From assembly GCF_008710155.1 (NCBI RefSeq), contig NZ_VYPZ01000002.1, positions 372,001 to 436,000 on the forward strand: a stretch of 64,000 bases of DNA, written 5' to 3'. Positions 24,995-34,816 of the stretch are shown here, in pieces (the stretch's first letter is position 1; the number at the start of each line of letters is the position of its first letter). A program made the translations under genes and the position numbers. The notes beneath the pieces are model-generated. The model made no database searches, had not been told where the DNA came from, and worked only from the letters and a program-made list of their open reading frames with translations. Source of the stretch: Sphingobium limneticum (GTDB lineage Bacteria; Pseudomonadota; Alphaproteobacteria; Sphingomonadales; Sphingomonadaceae).

Positions 24995-27517
24995 ATGACC
25001 AATAAGCAGATATTATTCGGCGCCAGCCTGGCCGTATTGGCCGGCCTTGGCGCAACGCCCGTCGCATCGGCGCAGGATGCCGTGCCGCCTGCCGCGTCGG
25101 ACATCATCGTCACCGCCCAGTTCAAGTCGCAAAAGCTGCAAGATACGCCGCTGGCCATCACCGCCCTCAATGGCGAAGCGCTGGAAGCCCGCGGCCAGAC
25201 CAATATTTCCGAAGTCGCGGCCCAGACGCCGAACGTCACGCTGGCGCCCCAGAACGGCTATCTTGGCCCCGGCATCATCGCCTTCATTCGCGGCGTGGGC
25301 CAATCCGACCCCAATTTCGCGCTCGAACCGGGCGTGGGCATGTATATCGACGACGTCTATCTGCCGACGCTGACCGGATCGCTGCTGGACCTGATGGACC
25401 TCGACCGGGTCGAAATCCTGCGCGGGCCGCAGGGGACGCTGGCCGGCCGCAACTCATTGGGCGGGTCGATCAAACTCTATTCGGTCAAGCCCAAGGGCGA
25501 CGGCAGCGGCATGCTGGAGGCGACCTATGGCAGCTACAACCGCATCGACATGCGCGGCTTCATCGACCTCAAATTGACCGAAAACCTGTTCCTGCGCGTG
25601 TCCGGCGCGAGCAAGAACAGGGACGGTTATGTCAAGCGGCTCGACTATGCGCTGACCCATCCGGGTTCCAACGTACCGACCCAGGCGACGGATGCCGATC
25701 CGGAGCTCGGCACGCTGGGCGGGCAAAGCTTCATCGCGACCAAGGCGGCGCTGCGCTGGTTGCCGACCGACAATGTCGAAATCAACGTGTCGGCCGATTA
25801 TACCCGCCAGCGCGACGAAGCCGGCGCCAGCGTACTGATCTTCGCCAACAAGGCCGGTACCTTCCCCGGTCCCAGCGCGACCGGTGGCCCTCGCCCCTGG
25901 TTGGCTGGCGTCAACGGCGCGCCGGTGGCGCTCAACTGCGCCTTCGTCGCGTTCGGCGTCAACAGTTGCGACACGCCACCGTCGGGCTACAACAAGAAGT
26001 TCATCAGCTACGCCACCTTCACCGACAATGCGACGCGCGACGGACAGATGGCCTACAAGCCATTGTCGCTCGACCCGCATTCGGACCTCGACAATTATGG
26101 GTTCGCCGGCACGATCGACTGGACCATCAACGACACGCTGGCGCTGAAGTCCGTCACATCATACCGCCATTATGAGGCCGACTGGTCCTTTGCCGAAGGT
26201 GCACCGGTCCAGTCGTCCATGTTCGAACAGCAGCAGAGCAATACCCAGTGGAGCCAGGAATTGCGCCTGAGCGGCACCGCGCTCGACCGCCGGCTCGACT
26301 ATACGGTGGGCGGCTTCTACTTCGACACGAAGGGCAAGTTTACCGGCCGTATCGACCTCAACTATGCCGGTATCGACTTCCTCCATGGCCCAGATCCGAC
26401 GCCCGCCAAGAACAAGGCATTGTTCGCCAATGTCAGTTTCAAGCCTGTCGACGCGCTGACGTTGACGGGCGGCATCCGCTCGTCTTGGGACGAGAAGGAT
26501 TATGGCTATGTCCGCCGCAATCCGGACGGCACGGCGATCCAGGGGCCATGCGCCTTCTTCCTGGGCGCGCCGACTGCTGGCCCAACGGGCGTCGGCAATG
26601 CGCCCAACTGCCTGCTCTTCGGCCTCAATGGGCTGGGCGCCCATTTCAAGTCGCAGCGGACCGACTGGCGCATCGCGGCGGACTATCGCTTCTCGCCCGA
26701 ATTCATGGTCTATGCCCAGGTGTCGACCGGCTATCGCGCGGGCGGCGTCAATCCGCGCCCCTTCTACCCCAGCCAGGTTCGCCCCTTCTCGCCCGAAACC
26801 ATCACCGCCTATGAAGCGGGGTTCAAGTCCGACCTGTTCAATCGCATGCTGCGCTTCAACGTCTCGGCCTTCTTCAACGATTACAAGAATATCATCCTGA
26901 CCGTGTTCAATTGCCCGACCGATGCGGGCGCGGAAGGTACGCCCTGTCTTCAGCCCACCAATGTCGGGTCGGCGGACGTCAAGGGCATAGAGTTCGAAAC
27001 GACGATCCGGCCGACCAGCCGCCTCAGCTTCGATGGATCGCTCAGCTATCTCGACTTCAAATATACGTCGCTGGGCAGCGCCAATACCGGCGTCACGCTG
27101 GACATGGTGCCGCCCTTCACGCCCAAATGGAAATGGAATGCCGGCGCGCAATATGATGTGCCGGACGTGCTGGGCGGGGAATTGAGCTTCCGTCTGGACG
27201 GCAGTTACCAGTCCCATATCTATGTCGACGCGATCAACACGGACGCGGCCACCGTGTCGGCCACGGCCACAGGAGCAGGCGGCGGCGCATTGCCCACCTT
27301 GGTCGCGACCAGCCGGATCGACGGCTATTTCCTGGCCAATGGCCGCGTCACCTGGCGCAGCGGGGACGATGGCTGGAGCGCATCGCTGGAGGTGCGCAAC
27401 CTGACCGACAAATATTACTTCACCTCGATGAACACCAATTTCAGTTCGGTGGGCGTCCTGTCCGGTGCGCCGGGCCTGCCGCGCACCTGGGCGGTGACGC
27501 TCAAGAAGCAGTTCTGA
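24995..27517 (+). CDS. TonB-dependent outer-membrane receptor
   Basis: An 840-residue receptor with a signal peptide (cleaved near PVASAQ), a TonB-box-like DIIVTAQFKSQKLQDTPLAI, a full plug (PNVTLAP, IAFIRGVGQSDPNF, GVGMYIDDVYLP, VEILRGPQGTLAGRNSLGGS) and a long barrel ending WAVTLKKQF with the expected C-terminal Phe. The plug wording is typical of the large sphingomonad receptor group linked to plant- or xenobiotic-compound uptake. GGGGAGG sits before the ATG at 24995. It is followed after 56 bases by a serine hydrolase gene on the same strand. The substrate is unknown. Confidence 0.93.
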   Translation: MTNKQILFGASLAVLAGLGATPVASAQDAVPPAASDIIVTAQFKSQKLQDTPLAITALNGEALEARGQTNISEVAAQTPNVTLAPQNGYLGPGIIAFIRGVGQSDPNFALEPGVGMYIDDVYLPTLTGSLLDLMDLDRVEILRGPQGTLAGRNSLGGSIKLYSVKPKGDGSGMLEATYGSYNRIDMRGFIDLKLTENLFLRVSGASKNRDGYVKRLDYALTHPGSNVPTQATDADPELGTLGGQSFIATKAALRWLPTDNVEINVSADYTRQRDEAGASVLIFANKAGTFPGPSATGGPRPWLAGVNGAPVALNCAFVAFGVNSCDTPPSGYNKKFISYATFTDNATRDGQMAYKPLSLDPHSDLDNYGFAGTIDWTINDTLALKSVTSYRHYEADWSFAEGAPVQSSMFEQQQSNTQWSQELRLSGTALDRRLDYTVGGFYFDTKGKFTGRIDLNYAGIDFLHGPDPTPAKNKALFANVSFKPVDALTLTGGIRSSWDEKDYGYVRRNPDGTAIQGPCAFFLGAPTAGPTGVGNAPNCLLFGLNGLGAHFKSQRTDWRIAADYRFSPEFMVYAQVSTGYRAGGVNPRPFYPSQVRPFSPETITAYEAGFKSDLFNRMLRFNVSAFFNDYKNIILTVFNCPTDAGAEGTPCLQPTNVGSADVKGIEFETTIRPTSRLSFDGSLSYLDFKYTSLGSANTGVTLDMVPPFTPKWKWNAGAQYDVPDVLGGELSFRLDGSYQSHIYVDAINTDAATVSATATGAGGGALPTLVATSRIDGYFLANGRVTWRSGDDGWSASLEVRNLTDKYYFTSMNTNFSSVGVLSGAPGLPRTWAVTLKKQF

Positions 27518-27573
27518 TCGATTGATCGGCGGCGCGGTCTTTCCCCGCGCCGCCCTTTTTCACGAGGGTTTCC

Positions 27574-28785
27574 ATGATCCGCTTGTCCCTGCGCCTGCTG
27601 GCGCCAATGATGCTGACGGCCATAGCCATGCCATCGCCCGCCGCCAATCCGACCGACATTCCCGCCGATCCCGTCATCCAGATGCGCGAACATTGGCTGG
27701 ATGCCGACATCAATGCCTTCAACTTCCGCCATTCGGCCGATATGTTCGAAACCCGCGCCGTGCCGCATGGCGACGCCGTCCGCGCCTTGCCCGATGGCCG
27801 GACGATCACCCCGCCCCCTTTCCAGCTGAACGGCGTCACCCGCAGCTATGACGACTGGGCGCGCCGCACCTATACCAATGCGATCATCGTCCTGCGCGAT
27901 GGGAAGGTCGTGTTCGAAGACTATCGCAACCGATCACGCCCATCGGATCGCTTCATCTCCTTCTCCATGGCCAAATCGATCACCTCGCTGCTGATCGGCA
28001 TCGCTCTCGACCGGGGCAAGATCGCTTCGCTCGACGATCCGGCCGGCAAATATGTGCCCGAATTGCGCAAGGGCGCCTATGCCGACGTGACGATCCGTCA
28101 GTTGCTCCAGATGCGATCCGGCGTCGATTATGACGAACGCTATGATTTCGGCGAGAAGCCCAGCGTCGCCGCGCTGATCCACCGCCATGCCATTGTGCTG
28201 AACGAGGAACGCTTCGCCGATCGCGCCACGACCATCGCCCGCGCCGCAAAGCCCGGCAGCCGCTTCAACTATGCGACGCTGGACACCGCCGTACTGGGCT
28301 GGGTGCTGGAACGGGCAACCGGCCAGTCGCTCGCCGCCTTCTCCGCCGCGAACCTGTGGCAACCCGCCGGCATGGAGGGCGACGCCTTCTGGATCGCCGA
28401 CGGGCCGGAGGGCAAGGGGCGCGAATTGTCCGGCATGGGCTTCAACGCCACGCTGCGCGACTATGCGCGGCTGGGTCAGCTGATGCTCGACGATGGCCTG
28501 CGCGACGGCAAGCCCGTGCTACCGCGCGGCTGGATGAAACAGGCGACCAGCATGATCCCCTTTGCCCAGCCCACGCCCTTTGGCGGGCGCGGTTACGGCT
28601 TCCAATTCTGGCAACTGGACGATCAGCCGGGCGCCTATACCGCGCTCGGCCTCGCGGGACAGTTCATCTACGTCCATCCGCAAAGCCGCACGGTGATCGT
28701 GAAGCTGAGCCATTACCCCCTGCCCGAACCGCCCCATGTGATGGAAGAGACGCTGGCCTATTTCCATCAACTGACCGCGCCCTGA
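27574..28785 (+). CDS. Class-C beta-lactamase-fold serine hydrolase
   Basis: A 403-residue exported hydrolase. The nucleophile motif SMAK (residues 131-134) is intact, and FNYATLD supplies the second catalytic tyrosine; together they place it among esterase/amidase-type members such as 6-aminohexanoate-dimer hydrolase rather than true beta-lactamases. The N-terminal hydrophobic segment indicates export. It follows the receptor by 56 bases, so a compound taken up by that receptor may be its substrate. Its stop TGA directly abuts the stop of the convergent chemoreceptor-like gene. Confidence 0.85.
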   Translation: MIRLSLRLLAPMMLTAIAMPSPAANPTDIPADPVIQMREHWLDADINAFNFRHSADMFETRAVPHGDAVRALPDGRTITPPPFQLNGVTRSYDDWARRTYTNAIIVLRDGKVVFEDYRNRSRPSDRFISFSMAKSITSLLIGIALDRGKIASLDDPAGKYVPELRKGAYADVTIRQLLQMRSGVDYDERYDFGEKPSVAALIHRHAIVLNEERFADRATTIARAAKPGSRFNYATLDTAVLGWVLERATGQSLAAFSAANLWQPAGMEGDAFWIADGPEGKGRELSGMGFNATLRDYARLGQLMLDDGLRDGKPVLPRGWMKQATSMIPFAQPTPFGGRGYGFQFWQLDDQPGAYTALGLAGQFIYVHPQSRTVIVKLSHYPLPEPPHVMEETLAYFHQLTAP

Positions 28786-30681
28786 TCAACCCCGGCCTTC
28801 CTGTCGCAGCGCTTCGGCGAATTGCCCGGCCCGTGCCTGCAACTGTGCGGAGCGGTCGCGCAATTCGCCCGCTGCGGTGGTGACCGCGCGGGCCGTGCGC
28901 TCGGACGATCCGATCACCCATTCCAGCTGGCGGATCGCCGCATCGGTATCGGTCATGCGTGCCTTGGTGCCCATCACCGCATCGCGAATTTCGCCTGCGA
29001 CCAGCGATTGATGGTCCAGCGCGGCGCGCGACGATCCGGTGACGCGCGCAATCTCCCCCACCAGATCGCGCACCGCATGGACGCCCGACGTCGCAGTCTG
29101 CGCCGTGTCCTGCATCATGCGCAGCACGGCGGTGATCGATGCGGTCGACTGGCTGGTCAGCTCCGCCATCTGGCGCACTTCATTGGCGACGATGGCGAAA
29201 CCCTTGCCGCTTTCCCCCGCCCGCGCTGCCTCGATCCGGGCGTTGAGCGCAAGCGTATTGGTGCGCGCGGCAATCCCGGCCACGGACGACACCACCGCTT
29301 CGACGGCGACCGTGTTGGCGCTCAGATCCGCCAGCCGCGCGACCAGATCGTCGATCGTCCGTTCCGCCCGCCGGGTGGAGGCGACCGCCGCACTGACATT
29401 GCCGTCCAGGCTGACGGTCGCCTCACTCAGCGCTTGGTTGCCGTCGACCACGATGTCGATCGATTCGGTCGAATGATATGCGGAACTGGCGACGATCGCG
29501 GCCGCGTCGCGACCGGCTTCGGCGCCGCGTTCCAACTCCCCCGATTGCCTATTCAGCGCCGTCGCGATTTCCAGCATCGGCCGCAGCACGCTATCGAAAT
29601 CCTGCTCGAACAGCGCCAGCGTCGCCAGCGATCGCGTCCGCCCCTCTTCCTTGCGCCGCTCGCGCTCTTCGTCGCGCTCCTCGGAAACACGCACCACCGC
29701 CTGCTCCTGCTCGCGCAGTCGTGCCATCAGTGCCTGCGCCTCCCGCTCCGCCTGCATCGACAGGTCGGTCGCGCGGCGACTCTGCTCCGCCTGCACCTGC
29801 GCCTCCGCCTGCTTGTCCAGCAACAGCTGGTTCAATCGTCGGGCCAGCAGATATTGGGCCAGCCCCACAAGCGCCGTCACGACCACCAGGCCCAGCGCCA
29901 GCAGCCAGCCATGTTGCAGCATCGCCGTGCCGGGACGGCGCGGGGTCCAGCTGATATAGCCTGTCACCGCCGGTTCGGCGAACAGGTCCAGTTGCGGCCC
30001 GTCCACGCCATCGCTTCCCGTTTCCCAGCGCAGATGATCGATCGCCATCGACTGGCCGATATCGTCCAACAGGCGGCCGGCAACCGGCTGCAACCAGATC
30101 AGATAGCGTTTGGGATCGCGATCGTTCCTTATCCTGCCGTCGGTCGGACGGATCCGCGCCACGCCCAGAAAATAGGGCTGCGTTTCGTACAGGATATGGC
30201 TGATGATCGGCGTATCGGTCCGGTCTGCCGCCCGATAGAGGTCCGGCAGGTCGGCGCCGCGCAATGCCTGCAACGACGGCTTTTCACCCTTGTCCCAATA
30301 GCTGTAGAAAACATGGTTGGCGGCATCGCTGACATAGATGCCCCGCATCGGCATGGTGAAGGATTTCCACACACCCGGCCCGACATTATCGTTGGTCCAC
30401 ACCGGATCGACGGTCCGCACCATATGCGCATAAAGCTCGTCCCACAGCGCATAGCCTTTCAGCCAGCTGCGGAAATTCTTCGCCTTCGCGTCGATCGCCG
30501 CCTCTACCGCCTTGCTCGTATAGGCGATCTCGCTGCGATCCTCTTCCCGCGCCTGATGGATGCCGAACAGCAGCAGCGATCCGATCAGCAACAATGCCGC
30601 CAGCGCGTAGCTGCTCAGGATCTTCGCCGGAAAGGAGAGATTCGCCAGCGGCCGACCCGGATAGGAAGTCTTGAAATGCAA
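28786..30681 (-). CDS. CHASE4-domain methyl-accepting chemotaxis-like protein
   Basis: A roughly 631-residue inner-membrane sensor. An N-terminal TM ([15 protein letters not shown]) is followed by a periplasmic CHASE4 domain ([13 protein letters not shown] is characteristic), a second TM near [13 protein letters not shown], a coiled coil rich in Glu/Arg, and an MCP signalling tip ([20 protein letters not shown] ... [13 protein letters not shown]). No HAMP domain is evident. There is no good ATG; a TTG at 30681 with GAGAG about 9 bases upstream is the best start, and a TTG at 30798 inside the preceding gene is the alternative. No other chemotaxis gene is in the window. Confidence 0.82.
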   Translation of the reverse strand: MHFKTSYPGRPLANLSFPAKILSSYALAALLLIGSLLLFGIHQAREEDRSEIAYTSKAVEAAIDAKAKNFRSWLKGYALWDELYAHMVRTVDPVWTNDNVGPGVWKSFTMPMRGIYVSDAANHVFYSYWDKGEKPSLQALRGADLPDLYRAADRTDTPIISHILYETQPYFLGVARIRPTDGRIRNDRDPKRYLIWLQPVAGRLLDDIGQSMAIDHLRWETGSDGVDGPQLDLFAEPAVTGYISWTPRRPGTAMLQHGWLLALGLVVVTALVGLAQYLLARRLNQLLLDKQAEAQVQAEQSRRATDLSMQAEREAQALMARLREQEQAVVRVSEERDEERERRKEEGRTRSLATLALFEQDFDSVLRPMLEIATALNRQSGELERGAEAGRDAAAIVASSAYHSTESIDIVVDGNQALSEATVSLDGNVSAAVASTRRAERTIDDLVARLADLSANTVAVEAVVSSVAGIAARTNTLALNARIEAARAGESGKGFAIVANEVRQMAELTSQSTASITAVLRMMQDTAQTATSGVHAVRDLVGEIARVTGSSRAALDHQSLVAGEIRDAVMGTKARMTDTDAAIRQLEWVIGSSERTARAVTTAAGELRDRSAQLQARAGQFAEALRQEGRG

Positions 30682-30781
30682 CGGGCCAAACTCTCCAATG
30701 TTTGGCCATGTTGTAGCGCAAGATCGTAAATAAGCCTTTAGTGCTCGCGCCCGAACAAGATGAAGCGTGCGGGGTGTTTTG

Positions 30782-31528
30782 TTAGCCGCGCCCGACAAAG
30801 GGCATGTTGGTCGCCATCAGCGTCATGAACTGCACATTGGCCTCGGGCGGCAACCCGTCCATATAGGCGACCGCTTCCCCCACTTGGCCCACGTCCATCA
30901 CCGGTTCGGGCATGCGTTCGCCATTGGCCTGCGGCACGCCGGCCGACATGCGATCGCCCATGGCGCTGCTGGCATTGCCGATGTCGATCTGGCTGCACGC
31001 GATGCCATAGGGTCGCCCGTCCAGCGCGGTCGATTTGGTGAGGCCGGTCACACCATGTTTGCTGGCGGTATAGGCGATCGAATCCGGGCGCGGACTATGC
31101 GCGGAAATGGAGCCATTGTTGATGATGCGTCCGCCCTGCGGACTTTGCGCCTTCATCGCGCGGAACGCCGCCTGAAGACACAGGAACGCCCCGGTCAGAT
31201 TGGTGTCGATCACCCGGCGCCAATCGCTTTCTTCCAGCGCGTCGATCGGCACGTCGACCACATTGACGCCCGCATTGTTGAACAGCAGGTCGATCCGGCC
31301 GAACGCCGCGACCGTGGCGTCGAACATGGCGGTGACGCTCGCCGCATCGGTGACGTCGGTGGGCATGGTCAGATGTCCCGTGCCCTCCAGCAACGCCAGC
31401 GTCTCCGCCAGCCCCTCCGCGCGCCGTCCGGCCAGCGCCAGTCGATAGCCGCGCCGGTCAAGCGCGATCGCGACCGCCCGGCCGATCCCGCTGCCTGCGC
31501 CGGTGATGACGGCGACGCGCCCGGTCAT
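30782..31528 (-). CDS. Short-chain dehydrogenase/reductase
   Basis: A 248-residue classical SDR with NAD(P)-binding [10 protein letters not shown], the NNAG motif, a catalytic Ser in NNGSISAHS and the YTASK active site. The exact substrate is unknown, but position suggests a sugar-acid alcohol or ketone. Its ATG overlaps the stop of the 2-hydroxyacid dehydrogenase gene (ATGA), making it the third gene of the minus-strand arm of the idonate/gluconate locus. Confidence 0.88.
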   Translation of the reverse strand: MTGRVAVITGAGSGIGRAVAIALDRRGYRLALAGRRAEGLAETLALLEGTGHLTMPTDVTDAASVTAMFDATVAAFGRIDLLFNNAGVNVVDVPIDALEESDWRRVIDTNLTGAFLCLQAAFRAMKAQSPQGGRIINNGSISAHSPRPDSIAYTASKHGVTGLTKSTALDGRPYGIACSQIDIGNASSAMGDRMSAGVPQANGERMPEPVMDVGQVGEAVAYMDGLPPEANVQFMTLMATNMPFVGRG

Positions 31529-32466
31529 TTCAGGGCGCTCGGCAGCGGCGCGCCGGCCAGCAGCGCATCCACATTGGCCAGCACCAGATCGGCCATCGCC
31601 TTGCGCGTTTCGACCGTGCCGCTGGCGATATGGGGCGCAAGCACCGTGCGCTCGCTGGCGATCAGGCCAACGGGCACGACCGGCTCGTCCGCCACCACGT
31701 CCAGCGCCGCACCGGCGATCGTACCGCGATCCAGCGCCGCCGCCAGCGCATCCTCATCCACCACGCTGCCCCGCGCGACATTGACCAGATAGCCCTCCGG
31801 CCCCAGCGCCTCCAGCACCGACGCATCGATCAGGCCGCGCGTCTCCTCCGTCGCGGCGCAGGCCAGCAGCAGCACGTCGCTATCTCGCGCCAGCACATGC
31901 AGGTCAGGCTCGAACCGATAGGGCGCATCTTTGGGCATGCGGCCATGATAGGCGATCGGCCCGAACGCCGCCAGCCGATCCGCCGTCGCCCGGCCGATAT
32001 GGCCCAGCCCGACGATGCCGAACCGCCGACCCGTCATCTTGCGCTTCAGGGGGAAGCCTTCCTCCAGCCAACGCCCGTCGCGCACGAAACGGTCCGCCGC
32101 CGGCAAGCCCCGCAGCAATCCGATGGTCAGGCCCACCGCCAGATCGGCGACATCGTCGGTCAGCACGCCGGGCGTCGTACTGACGGCGACGCCCCGACCC
32201 CGCGCATAAGGGACATCGACCTTGTCGAAACCCACGCCGTTGATGGCGATCAGCCCAAGCGACGGCAGCGCGTCGATCAGATCGTTGATGCAGCCCAGAT
32301 GCCCGCCGGTGACGACGACATTGACGCTGTCGGCCTGTGTCGCCAGCCACGCGCGCTGCGCCGCTTCGTCCAGTTCGAACCAGCGCACCACCGGGCAACG
32401 TTCGGCCAGTTGCTCCTCCAGATACTCCGACAGCGGGCAAAGCTGCAACGCGACCTGTTTTCCCAT
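31525..32466 (-). CDS. D-2-hydroxyacid dehydrogenase (GhrB-like)
   Basis: A 313-residue NAD(P)-dependent 2-hydroxyacid dehydrogenase. Motifs are the Rossmann [14 protein letters not shown], the catalytic Arg in [10 protein letters not shown], the Glu-containing ADEPVV and the catalytic His in LAPHIASGT. Family relatives reduce glyoxylate, hydroxypyruvate or 2-keto-D-gluconate. A 2-ketogluconate reductase role would fit the locus, but glyoxylate reductase is equally possible. It starts 15 bases after the IdnO-like gene stop and overlaps the next SDR gene. Confidence 0.85.
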   Translation of the reverse strand: MGKQVALQLCPLSEYLEEQLAERCPVVRWFELDEAAQRAWLATQADSVNVVVTGGHLGCINDLIDALPSLGLIAINGVGFDKVDVPYARGRGVAVSTTPGVLTDDVADLAVGLTIGLLRGLPAADRFVRDGRWLEEGFPLKRKMTGRRFGIVGLGHIGRATADRLAAFGPIAYHGRMPKDAPYRFEPDLHVLARDSDVLLLACAATEETRGLIDASVLEALGPEGYLVNVARGSVVDEDALAAALDRGTIAGAALDVVADEPVVPVGLIASERTVLAPHIASGTVETRKAMADLVLANVDALLAGAPLPSALK

Positions 32467-32481
32467 GATCCCGTTTCCCCT

Positions 32482-33243
32482 TTAGATGATGGACAAGATG
32501 CCGCCATCGACATAGATGGTCTGGCCGTTGACGAAATTGGATGCGGACGACGCGAGGAACACGGCCGCGCCGTGCAACTCCTCCAACTTGCCCCAGCGGC
32601 CGGCCGGCGTGCGCTGGCACAGCCAGGCGTCGAACACCGGATCTTCCACCAAAGCCTTGTTCAGCGGCGTGTCGAAATAGCCCGGCCCGATCGCGTTGAC
32701 CTGAAGCCCGTGTCGCGCCCAATCGGCGCACATGCCCTTGGTCAGGTTCTTCACCGCGCCCTTGCTGGCGGTGTAGGGGGCGATGCCGGGGCGGGCCAGT
32801 TCGCACTGGACGCTGCCGATATTGATGATCTTGCCATGGCCGCGCGCGATCATGTGCGGCGCCACCGCCTTACTGACATAATAGACGCTGTCCAAATTGG
32901 TCGCCATCAACGCGCGCCAGTCATCGTCGTCAAACGTGTCGAGCGGCGCGCGGCGCTGGATGCCGGCATTATTGACCAATATGTCGATCGCCCCGACATC
33001 CGCCTCGATTTGCGCAATGCCGGCGTTGACCGACGGCTGATCAGTGACGTCGAACAGGCTGGTCGCGACCGCGATGCCCTGCGCCGCCAGTTGTGCCGCC
33101 GCTTCATCCAGCGCCGCCTGGCTGCGACCGTTCAGCACCACGCGGGCACCGGCCTGGCCCAGCGCCGAGGCGATCGAAAAACCGATACCGCGCGCCGCGC
33201 CGGTGACGAGCGCCGTGCGCCCTTCAAGAGAGAAAAGGGTCAT
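32482..33243 (-). CDS. idnO: Gluconate 5-dehydrogenase-like SDR (5-ketogluconate reductase)
   Basis: A 253-residue classical SDR with TGAARGIGFSIASALG, NNAGIQRRAPLDTF, INIGSVQCELARPG and YTASKGAVKNLTKG. The IQRRAP and following segments are typical of IdnO/Gno, which interconverts 5-keto-D-gluconate and D-gluconate with NADP(H). GGAGG is placed before the ATG at 33243. It is the first gene of the minus-strand arm, divergent from idnD across a 140-bp region containing two operator-like sites. Confidence 0.8.
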   Translation of the reverse strand: MTLFSLEGRTALVTGAARGIGFSIASALGQAGARVVLNGRSQAALDEAAAQLAAQGIAVATSLFDVTDQPSVNAGIAQIEADVGAIDILVNNAGIQRRAPLDTFDDDDWRALMATNLDSVYYVSKAVAPHMIARGHGKIINIGSVQCELARPGIAPYTASKGAVKNLTKGMCADWARHGLQVNAIGPGYFDTPLNKALVEDPVFDAWLCQRTPAGRWGKLEELHGAAVFLASSASNFVNGQTIYVDGGILSII

Positions 33244-33279
33244 GTGGGAAACCTCCATACTTGCCCCTAAGCGTATAAA

Positions 33280-33291
33280 GTGACCGGTCAC
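33280..33291. promoter_or_regulatory. Perfect 12-bp LacI/GntR-type operator candidate
   Basis: GTGACCGGTCAC is a perfect palindrome 36 bases upstream of the idnO-like start, with a CC|GG centre like the gluconate repressor sites of enteric GntR (ACCGGT core). It lies in the divergent promoter region between idnO and idnD and probably binds the LacI-family regulator encoded at 34817-35899. Confidence 0.6.
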
Positions 33292-33354
33292 ATTGCAATC
33301 GGCAATTTTCATTTTCTCTTGGCTCACAACATCATTGCGGCATGATGTGACAAA

Positions 33355-33369
33355 TGATATCGGTCCCAT
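33355..33369. promoter_or_regulatory. Shared regulon site, copy 1 (TGATATCGGTCCCAT)
   Basis: TGATATCGGTCCCAT lies 14 bases before the idnD ATG, just upstream of the ribosome site AAAGGAGAG. It recurs exactly at 43294-43308 and with one difference at 43105-43119. Its right half (GGTCCCAT) resembles the GGTCACAT half of the palindrome at 33280. Confidence 0.65.
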
Positions 33370-33383
33370 CAAAGGAGAGACTC

Positions 33384-34439
33384 ATGCTGGCTGCGATATG
33401 TCATGGGAAGAAGGATTTGCGGGTGGAATCCCGTGTCGAGCCGGCGCTGGCCGCCGATGAGGTCCGGGTCGGCGTCGCCTATGGCGGCATTTGCGGGTCG
33501 GACATGCACTATTATCATCGCGGCGCCGTGGGCGACTTCGCGGTGCGCGAATCGATGGCGCTGGGCCATGAAATTTCCGGCGTCGTGCTGGAGGTCGGAT
33601 CGGCCGTCACCCATGTCGAACCGGGCATGAAGGCGGCGCTGGACCCCAGCCGCCCCTGCCTCACCTGCGACTATTGCCGCGCAGGCCGCATGAACCTCTG
33701 CACCGACATGGTCTTCCTGGGCAGCGCCGGCCGCTTCCCCCATGTTCAGGGCGGCTTTGCGCAGACGCTGATTCTGCGCGGGGATCAGATCATCCCGGTT
33801 CCGGCCGATGCCGACCTGCTCGCCCTGTCGGTCGCCGAACCGCTGTCGATTGGCCTCCATGCCGTCAACCGCGCCGGCCCGCTGATGGGCAAGCGCGTCA
33901 TCGTCACCGGCTCCGGCCCGATCGGCCTGCTGACTGCGCGCTGCGCGATCCATGCCGGCGCGATCGAAGTGGTCTGCACCGATGTCGAGGATGCTGCACT
34001 CGCCGTCGCGCGCGATCGCATGGGCGCCACCCGCACCATCAACGTCGCGACCGATCCCGACGCGCTGGCCACCTATGCCAGCCCCGCCGGTCATTTCGAC
34101 GTCGCGTTCGAAGCATCAGGCGCGCCATCCGCCCTGCTCTCGCTCTTCCCCATCGTTCGGCGCGGCGGCCGCATCGTGCAGGTCGGCATGCTGCCCCCCG
34201 GCACCGCCCCCATCCCGGTCAACCCGCTGCAATCGCGCGAGATCGAGTTCGTCGGCGCCTTCCGCGCCAATGGCGAGTTTCGCCTGGCCGTCGACCTGAT
34301 CGTCAGCGGCGCGATCGACGTGTCGCCGATCCTGTCGGGCACCTTCCCGCTCGAACGGTCGGTCGATGCCTTCGAACAGGCCGGCGACCGCTCGCGCTTC
34401 GTCAAACTGCACATCGCCATCAACGAGGATATCCTGTGA
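33384..34439 (+). CDS. idnD: L-idonate 5-dehydrogenase
   Basis: A 351-residue zinc-dependent medium-chain dehydrogenase. The catalytic zinc site is Cys37 with GHE at 61-63, the structural zinc site is Cys92/95/98/106, and the NAD domain has VTGSGPIGLLTARCA. The segment CGSDMHYYHRGAVGDF is close to that of IdnD, which oxidises L-idonate to 5-keto-D-gluconate. AAAGGAGAG precedes the ATG at 33384. It is first in a plus-strand operon that runs through a LacI-family regulator, GntK and an MFS carrier. Control by the operator-like sites just upstream is likely. Confidence 0.88.
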   Translation: MLAAICHGKKDLRVESRVEPALAADEVRVGVAYGGICGSDMHYYHRGAVGDFAVRESMALGHEISGVVLEVGSAVTHVEPGMKAALDPSRPCLTCDYCRAGRMNLCTDMVFLGSAGRFPHVQGGFAQTLILRGDQIIPVPADADLLALSVAEPLSIGLHAVNRAGPLMGKRVIVTGSGPIGLLTARCAIHAGAIEVVCTDVEDAALAVARDRMGATRTINVATDPDALATYASPAGHFDVAFEASGAPSALLSLFPIVRRGGRIVQVGMLPPGTAPIPVNPLQSREIEFVGAFRANGEFRLAVDLIVSGAIDVSPILSGTFPLERSVDAFEQAGDRSRFVKLHIAINEDIL

Positions 34440-34771
34440 TCACACGCACCGCCATTTTCGAAGGCACGATCAAGCCGGGTTTCGAGGATCGCTTCCGCGA
34501 GGAAGTCCGCACCCGCCTCGCTCCGCTCTGGGGCCAATTCCCCCATGGCAGCAACGTCCGCCTCTTCTTCGTGGATCAGGTCGATGAAGGCGCGCCGCCG
34601 ATCGCGATGATGCAGCAGGTCGACTATCCCTCGCTTGCCGCGCTGGACGAAGCGCTCGCCTCCCCCATCCGTACCCAGGCCCGCGCCCTGACGCTGGAAT
34701 TGCTGGAGATGTTCGAGGGGCGTTTCTACCACGTCATCAGCGGCGGCAACGCAGTGGCCGCCACCGCCTGA
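34436..34771 (+). CDS. Small dimeric alpha/beta-barrel (EthD-like) protein
   Basis: A 111-residue protein starting with GTG at 34436, inside the idnD stop (GTGA). The alternating hydrophobic strands and a helix with REEVRTRLAP suggest the ferredoxin-like dimeric alpha/beta-barrel (EthD/Dabb group). There is no known reaction for it here. It may be an accessory mutarotase- or isomerase-like enzyme acting on sugar-acid intermediates, but that is only positional inference. Confidence 0.65.
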   Translation: MITRTAIFEGTIKPGFEDRFREEVRTRLAPLWGQFPHGSNVRLFFVDQVDEGAPPIAMMQQVDYPSLAALDEALASPIRTQARALTLELLEMFEGRFYHVISGGNAVAATA

Positions 34772-34816
34772 CGCTGATATGCGACACGGATAGCAGCCAT
34801 CAGGAAAGCCCCGCCC

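Noticed and set aside
27574..28785. Annotation as an antibiotic-resistance beta-lactamase (AmpC)
   Set aside because: It has SMAK and YAT rather than the AmpC YAN/KTG set, and lies in a nutrient-uptake context.
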